A stretch of DNA of 64,000 nucleotides from Pseudomonadota bacterium (GTDB taxonomy: Bacteria > Pseudomonadota > Gammaproteobacteria > Ga0077536), in NCBI GenBank assembly GCA_016719885.1, contig JADJYF010000027.1, positions 1 to 64,000 of the forward strand. Direction: 5' to 3'. Both the position numbers and the translations under genes were made by a program. The notes below the pieces were generated by a model, which had not been told where the DNA came from, did not search any database, and saw nothing but the letters and a program-made list of their open reading frames with translations. Below are positions 33,252-40,854 of the stretch, piece after piece. The first letter of the stretch is position 1. Every line of letters begins with the position of its first letter.

Positions 33252-34747
33252 GCAGCAGCAACGCGCTGGCCAGCGGCAGCCACGTGCAGGAGTACCGCAT
33301 CGACGCGGTGCTGGGCCAGGGCGCGTTCGCCATCACCTATCGCGGCTGGGATGAACATCTCAAAGCGATGGTCGCGATCAAGGAATTCTTTCCGGGCCAG
33401 ATCATGGCGCGCGACGCCGATGGCGGCGTCAGCCTGAAACAGGCCGGCGACGCGGAACTGTTTGAATGGGGGCTGTCGCGTTTCGTCGCCGAAGCGCAGG
33501 TGCTGGCGCAGTTCCGGCACCCCAACATCGTGCGCGTGGTGCGTTACTTCGTGGCGCGCCGCACCGCCTACATCGTGATGGACTACGAGCAGGGCGAAAG
33601 CCTGGCCGAGCGCCTCGGCCGCGACGCCACGCCGATGCCTGAGCCGCTGCTGCGCGGCCTGTTCGTGGCCCTGTTGTCGGGCCTGCGCGAGGTGCACGCC
33701 AAGCGCTACCTGCACCGCGACGTGAAGCCCGGCAACATCTACCTGCGCGAAGACGGTTCGCCGGTGCTGCTGGATTTCGGCGCGGCGCGCATGGAGTTCG
33801 ATTCGAGCCGCGGCGGCCAGCAGGTCAACGTGCTGACGCCTCGCTATGCGCCGGTCGAACAGTATGCGAGCGACGGCCGCCAGGGGCCGTGGTCGGATCT
33901 CTACGCGCTCGGCGCAACGCTCTACCGCTGCGTGACCGGTGAAGCGCCGGTCGATGCCTGGAAGCGTGCGCAGATCGCCGCCGCCGGCGGCGCCGATCCA
34001 TTCCTTCCCGCCGTCGAACGCGCGGCGGGGCGCTACAGCAGCGAGCTGCTCGACGCCATCGACTGGTCGCTGGCGCTGCGCGCCGAGCAGCGCCCGCAGA
34101 CGGCCGACGCGGTGCTGGCACGCCTCGGCGGCGTGTCGACCACGCGCGTCGGCGACGGAGCGAGCTTTGCCTACGTGCCGCGCCGCGCGCAACGCATCCA
34201 TAAACTGGTGTTCGCCGGGCCGGTGGGCGCCGGCAAGTCGACCGCCATCGCGACCTTGAGCCACACGCCGGTCGTGGCGACCGAGCAACGCGCCACCGAC
34301 ATGACCGCCGACCGCAAGGCGCAGACCACGGTCGCCATGGATTTCGGCGTCATGAATCTCGCGGACGACGAGCGCATCCACCTGTACGGCTTGCCGGGCC
34401 AGGAGCGCTTCGACTTCATGTGGCAGATATTGGAAAAAGGCGCGCTTGGCCTGGTGCTGCTCATCGACAATTCGCGCCGCGCACCGCTCAGGGATCTCGC
34501 TTTCTATCTCGAGTCGTTCAAGGACCTGGTGGCTCGCACCCAGGTCGCGGTCGGCGTGACCTTCAGCGAGGCGCCATCCGCCACCACGCTCGACGACTAC
34601 CACCTCTATTTTCAGCAACGTCGCGCCGAGCTCGGCTTGAATCCGCCTGTATTCGCGGTCGATGCGCGCGAGCGCGCCGACCTCGCCCTGCTGGTCGAGG
34701 CGCTGCTGTATTCCATCGACCCCGGCATTGAGAACTACGATGTCTGA
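33248..34747 (+). CDS. Ser/Thr protein kinase fused to a Ras/Arf-like small GTPase domain
   Basis: This is a 499-residue protein. The kinase domain (about 17-290) has the Gly loop LGQGAFAITY (22-31), VAIK Lys45, HRDVKPGN (156-163) and LLDFGAAR (174-181). It appears catalytically complete, and APVEQY replaces the usual APE triad. The GTPase domain (about 317-495) has P-loop FAGPVGAGKST (322-332), switch-II-like YGLPGQERFDF with Gln385, and LLIDNSR. The G4 motif is VGVTFSEAP rather than TKxD, as in the COG2229 branch of bacterial small GTPases. No membrane segment is visible. A Roadblock/LC7 protein, the known regulator type for MglA-like GTPases, is encoded two genes downstream. Kinase and GTPase switching in one chain is unusual. 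Confidence 0.88.
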   Translation: MSSSNALASGSHVQEYRIDAVLGQGAFAITYRGWDEHLKAMVAIKEFFPGQIMARDADGGVSLKQAGDAELFEWGLSRFVAEAQVLAQFRHPNIVRVVRYFVARRTAYIVMDYEQGESLAERLGRDATPMPEPLLRGLFVALLSGLREVHAKRYLHRDVKPGNIYLREDGSPVLLDFGAARMEFDSSRGGQQVNVLTPRYAPVEQYASDGRQGPWSDLYALGATLYRCVTGEAPVDAWKRAQIAAAGGADPFLPAVERAAGRYSSELLDAIDWSLALRAEQRPQTADAVLARLGGVSTTRVGDGASFAYVPRRAQRIHKLVFAGPVGAGKSTAIATLSHTPVVATEQRATDMTADRKAQTTVAMDFGVMNLADDERIHLYGLPGQERFDFMWQILEKGALGLVLLIDNSRRAPLRDLAFYLESFKDLVARTQVAVGVTFSEAPSATTLDDYHLYFQQRRAELGLNPPVFAVDARERADLALLVEALLYSIDPGIENYDV

Positions 34748-35381
34748 CTACCAATTGCTCTCGGATGTGCACGTGCACGTGACGCCGGCCGGCGCCTACT
34801 ACGCGGCTTCGGCGCAGGAAGACGAAGCGGCACGACGCTTGTTGCATGCCATCCTCGCGCAGCCGCGCACGCCGCTGCTGGACATCGACAGCCTGTGCCG
34901 CTGGAGCGGGCAGTCATCGCGCGACGACGCGCTCGCGCTCCTGCATCGCATGCAGGTAGTGGGATGGTTGCGCGGCGCCGATGAAGCGCGCGATGCACCG
35001 GGCGCCCATCTCGAACAGGACATGCCGACGCTGCTCGCACGGCTGTCGGCGAGCCAGCGCGCGCTGCTGGCCGATGAGCAGGGACTGACGCTGGCGCTCA
35101 GCGGCTTCAGCCACGAAGCCGGCGAGCAACTGGCGGCACTGGCCGCCGAATTCGCGGCCCTGCATCGCCGTTACCGCGGTGTCCTGCACGGCAACCTGCG
35201 TCTCAATGTCGGCGGCGTGGCGGCCGTCGACGCCGCCGGCAATGCCCAGCTCGGCACCTGGCCGCTGTACATCGGCGGGCAGGCGTTCCTGCTGGTCATC
35301 GCCGGCCTGCCGCTGCTGCACGGCGCGGCCTTCAGCGACACCGTGTGGGGCCTCACCCGACGTTACGCCGCCGCGCCCTGA
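34740..35381 (+). CDS. Unknown protein of the kinase-GTPase operon
   Basis: This is a 213-residue protein from ATG 34740, overlapping the kinase-GTPase stop by eight bases. It is soluble and has no signal peptide. Residues 1-90 resemble a small winged-helix fold (LLDIDSLCRWSGQSSRDDALALLHRMQVVGWLRG). A second half (EQGLTLALSGFSHEAGEQLAALAAEFAAL…GQAFLLVIAGLPLL) could be a Roadblock/profilin-like alpha-beta layer. That reading is weak. Tight coupling to the GTPase suggests a direct binding partner such as a GTPase-activating or adaptor protein. Confidence 0.55.
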   Translation: MSDYQLLSDVHVHVTPAGAYYAASAQEDEAARRLLHAILAQPRTPLLDIDSLCRWSGQSSRDDALALLHRMQVVGWLRGADEARDAPGAHLEQDMPTLLARLSASQRALLADEQGLTLALSGFSHEAGEQLAALAAEFAALHRRYRGVLHGNLRLNVGGVAAVDAAGNAQLGTWPLYIGGQAFLLVIAGLPLLHGAAFSDTVWGLTRRYAAAP

Positions 35382-35431
35382 GCCCGCCGTCGGCCGCGTC
35401 AATCATCCATCCACAGACGAGGATCAATGCA

Positions 35432-35794
35432 ATGCGAGAAGAAATGATCCGATCGATCCTTTCGGATCTGAACGGCAGTTCGGCGGATATCACCGCCTCG
35501 GCGGTCATCTCGACCGACGGCCTCATGATCGCCAGCCTGCTGCCGGCGCACATGGACGAAGACCGCGTCGGCGCCATGAACGCCGCCATGTTGACCCTGG
35601 GCGAGCGCAGCGCTTCCGAACTCGGTTGCGGTGAACTCGAGCAGGTGATGGTGAAGGGCAAGGAGGGCTACATCCTCATGACCCACGCCGGACCCGACGC
35701 GGTGTTGTCGATCCTGGCGCGCCCCAGCGCCAAGCTCGGCCTGATCTTCCTCGATGCGCGACGCGCGTCGGACGGCATTTCCAAGCTCCTGTGA
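35432..35794 (+). CDS. Roadblock/LC7 domain protein (MglB-like GTPase regulator)
   Basis: This 120-residue protein is a single Roadblock/LC7 domain. The features are the N-terminal helix MIRSILSDLNGSSADI, the strands ASAVISTDGLMIASLL and QVMVKGKEGYILMTHAG, and the final LGLIFLDARRASDGI helix. Roadblock proteins such as MglB form dimers that stimulate GTP hydrolysis by, or locate, small GTPases. The GTPase partner is most likely the kinase-fused domain two genes upstream. GAGGATCA lies upstream of ATG 35432. The 50-base gap from the previous gene and the 10-base gap to the PAS gene keep it in the operon. Confidence 0.88.
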   Translation: MREEMIRSILSDLNGSSADITASAVISTDGLMIASLLPAHMDEDRVGAMNAAMLTLGERSASELGCGELEQVMVKGKEGYILMTHAGPDAVLSILARPSAKLGLIFLDARRASDGISKLL

Positions 35795-35804
35795 GGGCCG
35801 TGTC

Positions 35805-36278
35805 ATGCGCGACATCACGCTGGAAGATCTGAACGGCGCGAGCGGCGCCAGGCATGAACTGCGCTTTCATGACGGCTCGACGCGGGCGGTCTACGTGGTC
35901 GAGCGCGAAGTGCCGTTTCCGGAAGGCGCGTTGATCGTGTCACGCACCGACACCCGCGGCGTCATCACCCACGCCAACCAGGCCTTCGTCGAGATGTCCG
36001 GCTACGACGAAGCGGAACTCATCGGCGAACAACACTGCATCCTGCGCCATCCCGACATGCCGGCGGCGGCCTTCCAGGGCCTGTGGGACACGCTCGCGCG
36101 CGGCGAGAAATGGCATGGCTACGTGAAGAACCTGCGCAAGGACGGCGCCTTCTACTGGGTCTACGCAACGGTGGTGCCGAACCGCCGCGGCGGACAGGTG
36201 GTCGGTTACACCTCGGTGCGACGCAAGCCTGCGCGCAGCCGCATCGCCGCCGCCGAAGCGCTGTATCGCACGCTGTAG
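35805..36278 (+). CDS. Single PAS-domain protein (Aer-type PAS)
   Basis: This 157-residue protein has one PAS domain: LIVSRTDTRGVITHANQAFVEMSGYDEAELIG, then HCILRHPDMPAAAFQGLW and WHGYVKNLRKDGAFYWVYA. These match the FAD-binding PAS of the aerotaxis receptor Aer and related stand-alone PAS proteins. There is no output domain or membrane segment. It probably senses redox state or a ligand and passes the signal by protein contact to the operon's Roadblock/GTPase parts. The FAD ligand is inferred from the Aer-like pattern. Confidence 0.82.
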   Translation: MRDITLEDLNGASGARHELRFHDGSTRAVYVVEREVPFPEGALIVSRTDTRGVITHANQAFVEMSGYDEAELIGEQHCILRHPDMPAAAFQGLWDTLARGEKWHGYVKNLRKDGAFYWVYATVVPNRRGGQVVGYTSVRRKPARSRIAAAEALYRTL

Positions 36279-36297
36279 TCCCTACGAGGAACGCCCC

Positions 36298-37041
36298 ATG
36301 ACCTACCGATTCACCTTGAGCCCCGATCTCAGCACCCAGCACCTGTCCGGCTGGTACGTGTTCAATACCTGGCTGCAACGCACTTTGAACGACAAGGTGC
36401 ATCTCGACCTGTACGACGACTTCGAGGCTTGCCGCGCCGCGGCGCGCGCCGGCCACGTGGACCTGATCTTCGCCAATCCCTACGATGCCTCGCTGCTGGT
36501 ACGCGATCTCGAGTTCGCGCCCATCGCCCACCCGCGCGGCCGACCCGATGAAGTGATCATCGCCGTGCCGCACGACAGCCCGCTGACCTCGATCGAAGAT
36601 CTCAGGCCCGGCGTGCGCATCGCGACCTCGACCGATCCGGAAGTGAACGTGATCGGCGCCATCATGCTGGAGCCCGCCGATCTCGCCCGCGATGATTGCC
36701 GCATGCTGAGCTGCGATACCTACGTCAAGGTCGCCAAGCAGCTCATCCGTCACGACGCCGATGTCGGCTTCTTCATGGCCGACAGTTTCCGCGAGATGTC
36801 GGCGCTGACGCGTAAATCGCTGCGCGTGCTGCTGCAGAGCCACATCCACGTCATCCATCACATGCTGTTGGCCGGCCCGCGCCTCGCCTCGCGCATTGCG
36901 CTGCTCAAGGATGCGCTCATGGCGCTCGATGCCAGCGACAAGGGCGACCTGATGCACAAGGATCTCGGCTTCGACGGCTGGCAGCGCACGGAAGTGGAGG
37001 AGGCGGAGTTCATGGTCGACCTCATGGAAACGCTGATCTGA
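36298..37041 (+). CDS. PhnD-like periplasmic-binding-protein fold without signal peptide
   Basis: This 247-residue protein resembles phosphonate/phosphite-type substrate-binding proteins: VDLIFANPYDASLLV, EVIIAVPHDSPLTSIEDLRPG, DTYVKVAKQLIRHDADVGFFMAD, and a helix-rich end. The first residues (MTYRFTLSPDLSTQ) are not a signal peptide or lipobox, so it should stay in the cytoplasm. No ABC permease or ATPase gene is nearby. It closes the seven-gene signalling operon, 19 bases after the PAS gene. It may be a ligand sensor rather than a transporter part. The ligand is unknown. Confidence 0.75.
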   Translation: MTYRFTLSPDLSTQHLSGWYVFNTWLQRTLNDKVHLDLYDDFEACRAAARAGHVDLIFANPYDASLLVRDLEFAPIAHPRGRPDEVIIAVPHDSPLTSIEDLRPGVRIATSTDPEVNVIGAIMLEPADLARDDCRMLSCDTYVKVAKQLIRHDADVGFFMADSFREMSALTRKSLRVLLQSHIHVIHHMLLAGPRLASRIALLKDALMALDASDKGDLMHKDLGFDGWQRTEVEEAEFMVDLMETLI

Positions 37042-37066
37042 CGCGCTGCTGACGCGCCCGGCACGC

Positions 37067-37072
37067 TAGAAT
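37067..37072 (+). promoter_or_regulatory. Probable -10 element (TAGAAT) for the DAHP synthase gene
   Basis: GCTAGAATC lies 57 bases before ATG 37129, in the gap after the signalling operon. No good -35 is seen at 16-18 bases. The same GCTAGAATC-like motif occurs at about 18076, 21606 and 53927, each upstream of a gene. Confidence 0.35.
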
Positions 37073-37128
37073 CCCGTCAGGCGCCGCGCATCCACGCGCG
37101 GCCGACGATTGCCCAGCGGGAGCCCAGC

Positions 37129-38232
37129 ATGTCCGGCCAACACCGAAGTCCATCCGCCGATGCCCTGGAGGATGTCAATGTCACCGCCGTCGCGCCGCTG
37201 CCGGCGCCGGCCGAGCTGCATGCGCGGCTGCCCTTGAGCGCGGCGGCGCGGGCCACGGTGGCCGATACGCGCCGCGCCATCGACGCCATCATCGAGGGGC
37301 GCGACGCGCGCCTGCTGGTGGTGGTGGGGCCGTGTTCGATACACGATCTCGCGGCCGCGCGAGACTATGCCGCGCGCCTCGGCGAACTCGCCACGGCACT
37401 CGCGGAGCGCCTGTTGCTGGTGATGCGCGTGTATTTCGAAAAGCCGCGCACCACCACCGGCTGGAAGGGTTACATCAACGATCCGCATCTCGACGACAGT
37501 TTCGATATCGAGCACGGCCTGACCAACGCGCGGGCTTTCCTCTTGGAACTCGCCTCGGCCGGCATGCCGGCCGCCACCGAGGCGCTGGACCCGGTGGTGC
37601 CGCAGTTCCTCGGCGACCTCATCAGCTGGTACGCGATCGGCGCGCGCACCACCGAGTCCCAGACCCATCGCGAGATGGCGAGCGGCCTGTCGGCGCCGTG
37701 CGGATTCAAGAACGGCACCGACGGCAGCATCGACGTCGCCATCAACGCCATCCTGGCGGCGCGCAGTCCCCATCATTTCCTCGGCATCGACAGCGACGGT
37801 CGCACCGCCGTCATCCGCACGCGCGGCAACGCCCACGCGCACCTCATCCTGCGCGGCGGCGCACAGCCCAACTACGGCAGCGAAGTGGTGGCGGCCAGCC
37901 GCGAACGGCTCGTCGCGCAAGGCCTGCCGGGCGCCATCATGATCGATTGCAGCCACGGCAATTCGGCCAAGGATCCGGCGCGCCAGGCAACGGTGGCGCG
38001 CGAGGTGGTGAGCCGCCGCGCGCGGGGCGAGGCCGGCATCATGGGCCTCATGATCGAAAGCCACCTCGGTTGGGGCAGTCAGCCGTTCAAGGCCGGCGCG
38101 TCGGCGCTTCAAGTACGGCGTATCGATCACCGATGCCTGCATCGACTGGGAGACGACCGAAGCGTTATTGAGGGAACTGCACGATACTTTGTAGGTGCGA
38201 GTTCAATCGCAGATTTTCGAATGTCAGACTGA
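37129..38232 (+). CDS. aroG: Class I 3-deoxy-7-phosphoheptulonate (DAHP) synthase, C-terminal frameshift
   Basis: The AroF/G/H-type signatures are all present: LLVVVGPCSIHD, RVYFEKPRTTTGWKGYINDP, SWYAIGARTTESQTHREMAS, GFKNGTDGSIDVAINAI and MIDCSHGNSAKD. The enzyme joins phosphoenolpyruvate and erythrose-4-phosphate, the first shikimate step. The frame runs to 38232, but after about 38105 it loses similarity. The neighbouring frame gives KYGVSITDACIDWETTEALL and stops at TAG 38192-38194, the normal family end. One extra base near 38100-38110 explains this. Because the enzyme is normally essential, a sequencing indel is likely, unless a paralogue exists. Confidence 0.85.
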   Translation: MSGQHRSPSADALEDVNVTAVAPLPAPAELHARLPLSAAARATVADTRRAIDAIIEGRDARLLVVVGPCSIHDLAAARDYAARLGELATALAERLLLVMRVYFEKPRTTTGWKGYINDPHLDDSFDIEHGLTNARAFLLELASAGMPAATEALDPVVPQFLGDLISWYAIGARTTESQTHREMASGLSAPCGFKNGTDGSIDVAINAILAARSPHHFLGIDSDGRTAVIRTRGNAHAHLILRGGAQPNYGSEVVAASRERLVAQGLPGAIMIDCSHGNSAKDPARQATVAREVVSRRARGEAGIMGLMIESHLGWGSQPFKAGASALQVRRIDHRCLHRLGDDRSVIEGTARYFVGASSIADFRMSD

Positions 38233-38281
38233 AGTCTGACCCACAGTAAGGCAACCACGCTTTTTGTGGTCGACTTGTCTG
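38222..38281. repeat. REP-like palindrome with degenerate partner
   Basis: A clean unit lies at 38222-38245 (TCAGACT-GA-AGTCTGA followed by CCCACA). A decayed inverted partner lies at about 38264-38281 (TTGTGG, then a damaged palindrome). The pair sits between DAHP synthase and the convergent korC-like gene. Confidence 0.75.
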
Positions 38282-38287
38282 CTTGCT

Positions 38288-38824
38288 TCAGCCCAAGTTT
38301 TCCGCCAGGCGCTTGCCTTCGCGCAGGGCAGCAATATTCAAATCGCGAAACTTGGCCGGCGTCGAGCGCGCCACCACGGTTTCCAGCGTCGCGAAATCAC
38401 ATAGCGACGACAGGCTCACCAGCGCGCCGAGGCTGATGACATTCGCCACGCGTGGATTGCCGAGCTGGCGTGCGCTGGCGGTCGGATGCAGGGCGTGCAC
38501 GGCGAAGCCGCCGCGCGGCGGCGACTTGACGCGATCGGCGTCGATGATCACCAAGGCTTTTTCATCCAGCAATTCATCGGCGTCTTCCAGCGCCGACTGG
38601 TCGAGCAGCACCAGGTAATCGAGGCGCGTGACCAGGGGATAGTCGACGCTGCCCTGCGCCACCACCAGATCGGAACGACTGGCGCCGCCGCGCGAGGTCG
38701 GCTCGTAGGTTTGCGATTGCGCGACGCGCTTGCCCTGCGCGACCAGCGCATCGGCGAGCAGGCGGCCGGCGAGTCCGAGGCCCTGGCCGCCGGTGCCGGC
38801 GAGACGGATCTGACAGTCGTCCAT
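38288..38824 (-). CDS. 2-oxoacid:acceptor oxidoreductase gamma subunit (KorC-like)
   Basis: This 178-residue protein has the gamma-subunit signature: CQIRLAGTGGQGLGLAGRLL at the start, QSQTYEPTSRGGASRSDLVV and PRVANVISLGAL. These are the motifs of the small POR/KOR subunit. ATG 38824 is used because its ATGA overlaps the stop of the beta-subunit gene upstream. It closes a five-gene minus-strand operon running from 43594 to 38288. It joins alpha and beta to make the CoA-dependent 2-oxoacid oxidoreductase. Confidence 0.85.
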   Translation of the reverse strand: MDDCQIRLAGTGGQGLGLAGRLLADALVAQGKRVAQSQTYEPTSRGGASRSDLVVAQGSVDYPLVTRLDYLVLLDQSALEDADELLDEKALVIIDADRVKSPPRGGFAVHALHPTASARQLGNPRVANVISLGALVSLSSLCDFATLETVVARSTPAKFRDLNIAALREGKRLAENLG

Positions 38825-39666
38825 CACCGCCGCGCTCCGCCGCCGTGTTGTTCGCAATGCGCGCGCCATGCCGCGCCGTATTCGGGGCGCGCGTCGCGCG
38901 CCAGGATGCCGGTCTGCCAGTGCCCGGGACGAAACGGCCGCTCGACCTGGTTGCCATAGGATTCCGGCCGCACGTCATGCTTCTGGCGCAGCACCATTTC
39001 CGGCGAAGAGCCGAGTTCGTTCTTGCGCCCGTAGATCTCGGTGCAGTCCGATATGACTTCGATGAAGGAAAAGCCCGCGTGGGCGATGCCTTCGCGCACC
39101 AGGTTCTTCAGGGCCGGCAATTGCAGGGTCACTTCGCGACCGACGAAACTCGCGCCGGCGGCCTCGGCGAGCTTGCAGGCATCGAAGCGCGGCTCGTGAT
39201 TGCCGAGCGGCGTGGTGGTGGTATAGCGCTCGGCGCTGGTGGTCGGCGAGGCCTGGCCGCCGGTCATGCCGTACACCTCGTTGTTGAGCATGAGGCAGGT
39301 CAGATCGAGATTGCGCCGACAGGCGTGGATGAGGTGATTGCCGCCGATGGCGAGACTGTCGCCGTCGCCGGTGATGACGATCACGGTGAGATCCGGTCGC
39401 GCCAGTTTCAAACCGGTGGCGAAGGCCAGCGGCCGGCCGTGGGTGGTGTGATAGGTGTTGGCATCGACATAGGCCGACAGGCGCCCCGAACAGCCTATGC
39501 CGCTCACCACCGCGAGCTGGTCCTTGTCGAGTCCAAGCTCATGGATGGCCCACAACAGGGCGCGCAGCGCGATGCCGTGGCCGCAGCCCGGGCACAGGAA
39601 ATGCGGCATGCGATCGAGGCGCAGGTAGTCGCGGATGTCGAAATCGTCTTTCACGCGTTGGTCCAT
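38824..39666 (-). CDS. 2-oxoacid:ferredoxin oxidoreductase beta subunit (KorB-like)
   Basis: This 280-residue protein has HFLCPGCGHGIALRALL with its Cys pair, SGIGCSGRLSAYVDANTYH, the TPP motif ITGDGDSLAIGGNHLIHACR, and LNNEVYGMTGGQASPTT. The length and the short C-terminus match 2-oxoglutarate or pyruvate oxidoreductase beta chains. It is the thiamine-diphosphate subunit. It differs clearly from the 351-residue beta chain at 25.4 kb, so the window holds two separate enzymes. Confidence 0.88.
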   Translation of the reverse strand: MDQRVKDDFDIRDYLRLDRMPHFLCPGCGHGIALRALLWAIHELGLDKDQLAVVSGIGCSGRLSAYVDANTYHTTHGRPLAFATGLKLARPDLTVIVITGDGDSLAIGGNHLIHACRRNLDLTCLMLNNEVYGMTGGQASPTTSAERYTTTTPLGNHEPRFDACKLAEAAGASFVGREVTLQLPALKNLVREGIAHAGFSFIEVISDCTEIYGRKNELGSSPEMVLRQKHDVRPESYGNQVERPFRPGHWQTGILARDARPEYGAAWRAHCEQHGGGARR

Positions 39667-39678
39667 GGTGGGCGCTCC

Positions 39679-40854
39679 TCAACGTCCGTCGCCGACGCGG
39701 CGCCGCGCCGGCGCCGCCGCCAGGCGTTCGATGTCGGCCAGGATCTGCGCGGGCGTGATGGTTTCGCCATCGAGCCGCTGCAGGCCTTGCACCGCCGGCC
39801 CGTGGCCGCACAGCCGTTCGACCTCGAGCAACAACTGCCCGGCGTTCAATTCGGGCACCAGCACCGTGTGCGCGTGCCGTGCGGCGGCCGCCAGGGCCCT
39901 TTCCGGAAACGGCCACAGCGTGATGGGCCGCAGCAGGCCGGCGGCGATGCCACGCGCACGTGCCGCATGCACGGCGTGGGTCGCGGCGCGCGCGCTGATG
40001 CCATAGGCCACCACCAGCACCTCGGCGTCATCGCATTCGATGCATTGCCATTGCTCGATGGCGTCGCGGTGCCGCTCGGTCTTGCCGAGCAGGCGTTCCA
40101 TGATGCGCGCCACGCGCGCCGGGTCCTGGGTCGGGAAGCCGCTGGCATCGTGGGTGAGGCCGGTGGTGTGGGTGCGGTAGCCGTCGCCGGGACGCGCCAT
40201 CACCGGGATGCCGTGTTCATCGGGCGCATAGGGCTGGTAGCTTTCGCGCGGGCCGCTGGCGAAGCGTCTTTCGATCATCGGCGCGTGGTCGTCACCGTCG
40301 ATATCGACGGTTTCGACCAGGTGGCCCAGCACTTCGTCATACAGCACCACCACCGGAATGCGAAAGCGCTCGGAGAGTTCGAAGGCCTTGCGCGTCTGTG
40401 CGTGGATCTCCGGCACCGAGGCCGGGCTCAACACGATGATCGGATGATCGCCATGGGTGCCCCAGCGCGCCTGCATCACGTCGCCCTGCGCGGGGCGCGT
40501 CGGCATGCCGGTACTCGGGCCGCCGCGCATCACGTTCACCACCACGCACGGGATCTCGGCGGCGCTGGCGTAACCGAGATTCTCCTGCTTCAGGGAAAAG
40601 CCCGGGCCGCTGGTGGCGGTCATGGCGATGGCGCCGCCCATGGCCGCGCCGACCACCGCCGCCATCGAGGCGATTTCGTCTTCCATCTGGATGAACACGC
40701 CGCCGAGCTTGGGCAGTTCGGCGGCCATGGTCTCGGCGATCTCGGTCGAGGGCGTGATGGGATAGCCGGCGTAGAAACGGCAGCCGGCGGCGATGGCGGC
40801 CAGTGCGCAGGCGCGGTTGCCTTGCAGGTTGACGGCCTTGGCGCTGGAACTCAT
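39679..40854 (-). CDS. 2-oxoacid:ferredoxin oxidoreductase alpha subunit (KorA-like)
   Basis: This is a 391-residue protein from ATG 40854: NLQGNRACALAAIAAGCRFY, YPITPSTEIAETMA, TATSGPGFSLKQEN, RGGPSTGMPTRPAQGDVMQA and GTHGDHPIIVLSP. It lacks the fused gamma domain seen in the 23.5-kb chain, and gamma is supplied by a separate gene. It starts four bases inside the end of the IorB-type gene (ATGA overlap). The alpha subunit binds CoA and shapes substrate choice. Confidence 0.88.
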   Translation of the reverse strand: MSSSAKAVNLQGNRACALAAIAAGCRFYAGYPITPSTEIAETMAAELPKLGGVFIQMEDEIASMAAVVGAAMGGAIAMTATSGPGFSLKQENLGYASAAEIPCVVVNVMRGGPSTGMPTRPAQGDVMQARWGTHGDHPIIVLSPASVPEIHAQTRKAFELSERFRIPVVVLYDEVLGHLVETVDIDGDDHAPMIERRFASGPRESYQPYAPDEHGIPVMARPGDGYRTHTTGLTHDASGFPTQDPARVARIMERLLGKTERHRDAIEQWQCIECDDAEVLVVAYGISARAATHAVHAARARGIAAGLLRPITLWPFPERALAAAARHAHTVLVPELNAGQLLLEVERLCGHGPAVQGLQRLDGETITPAQILADIERLAAAPARRRVGDGR

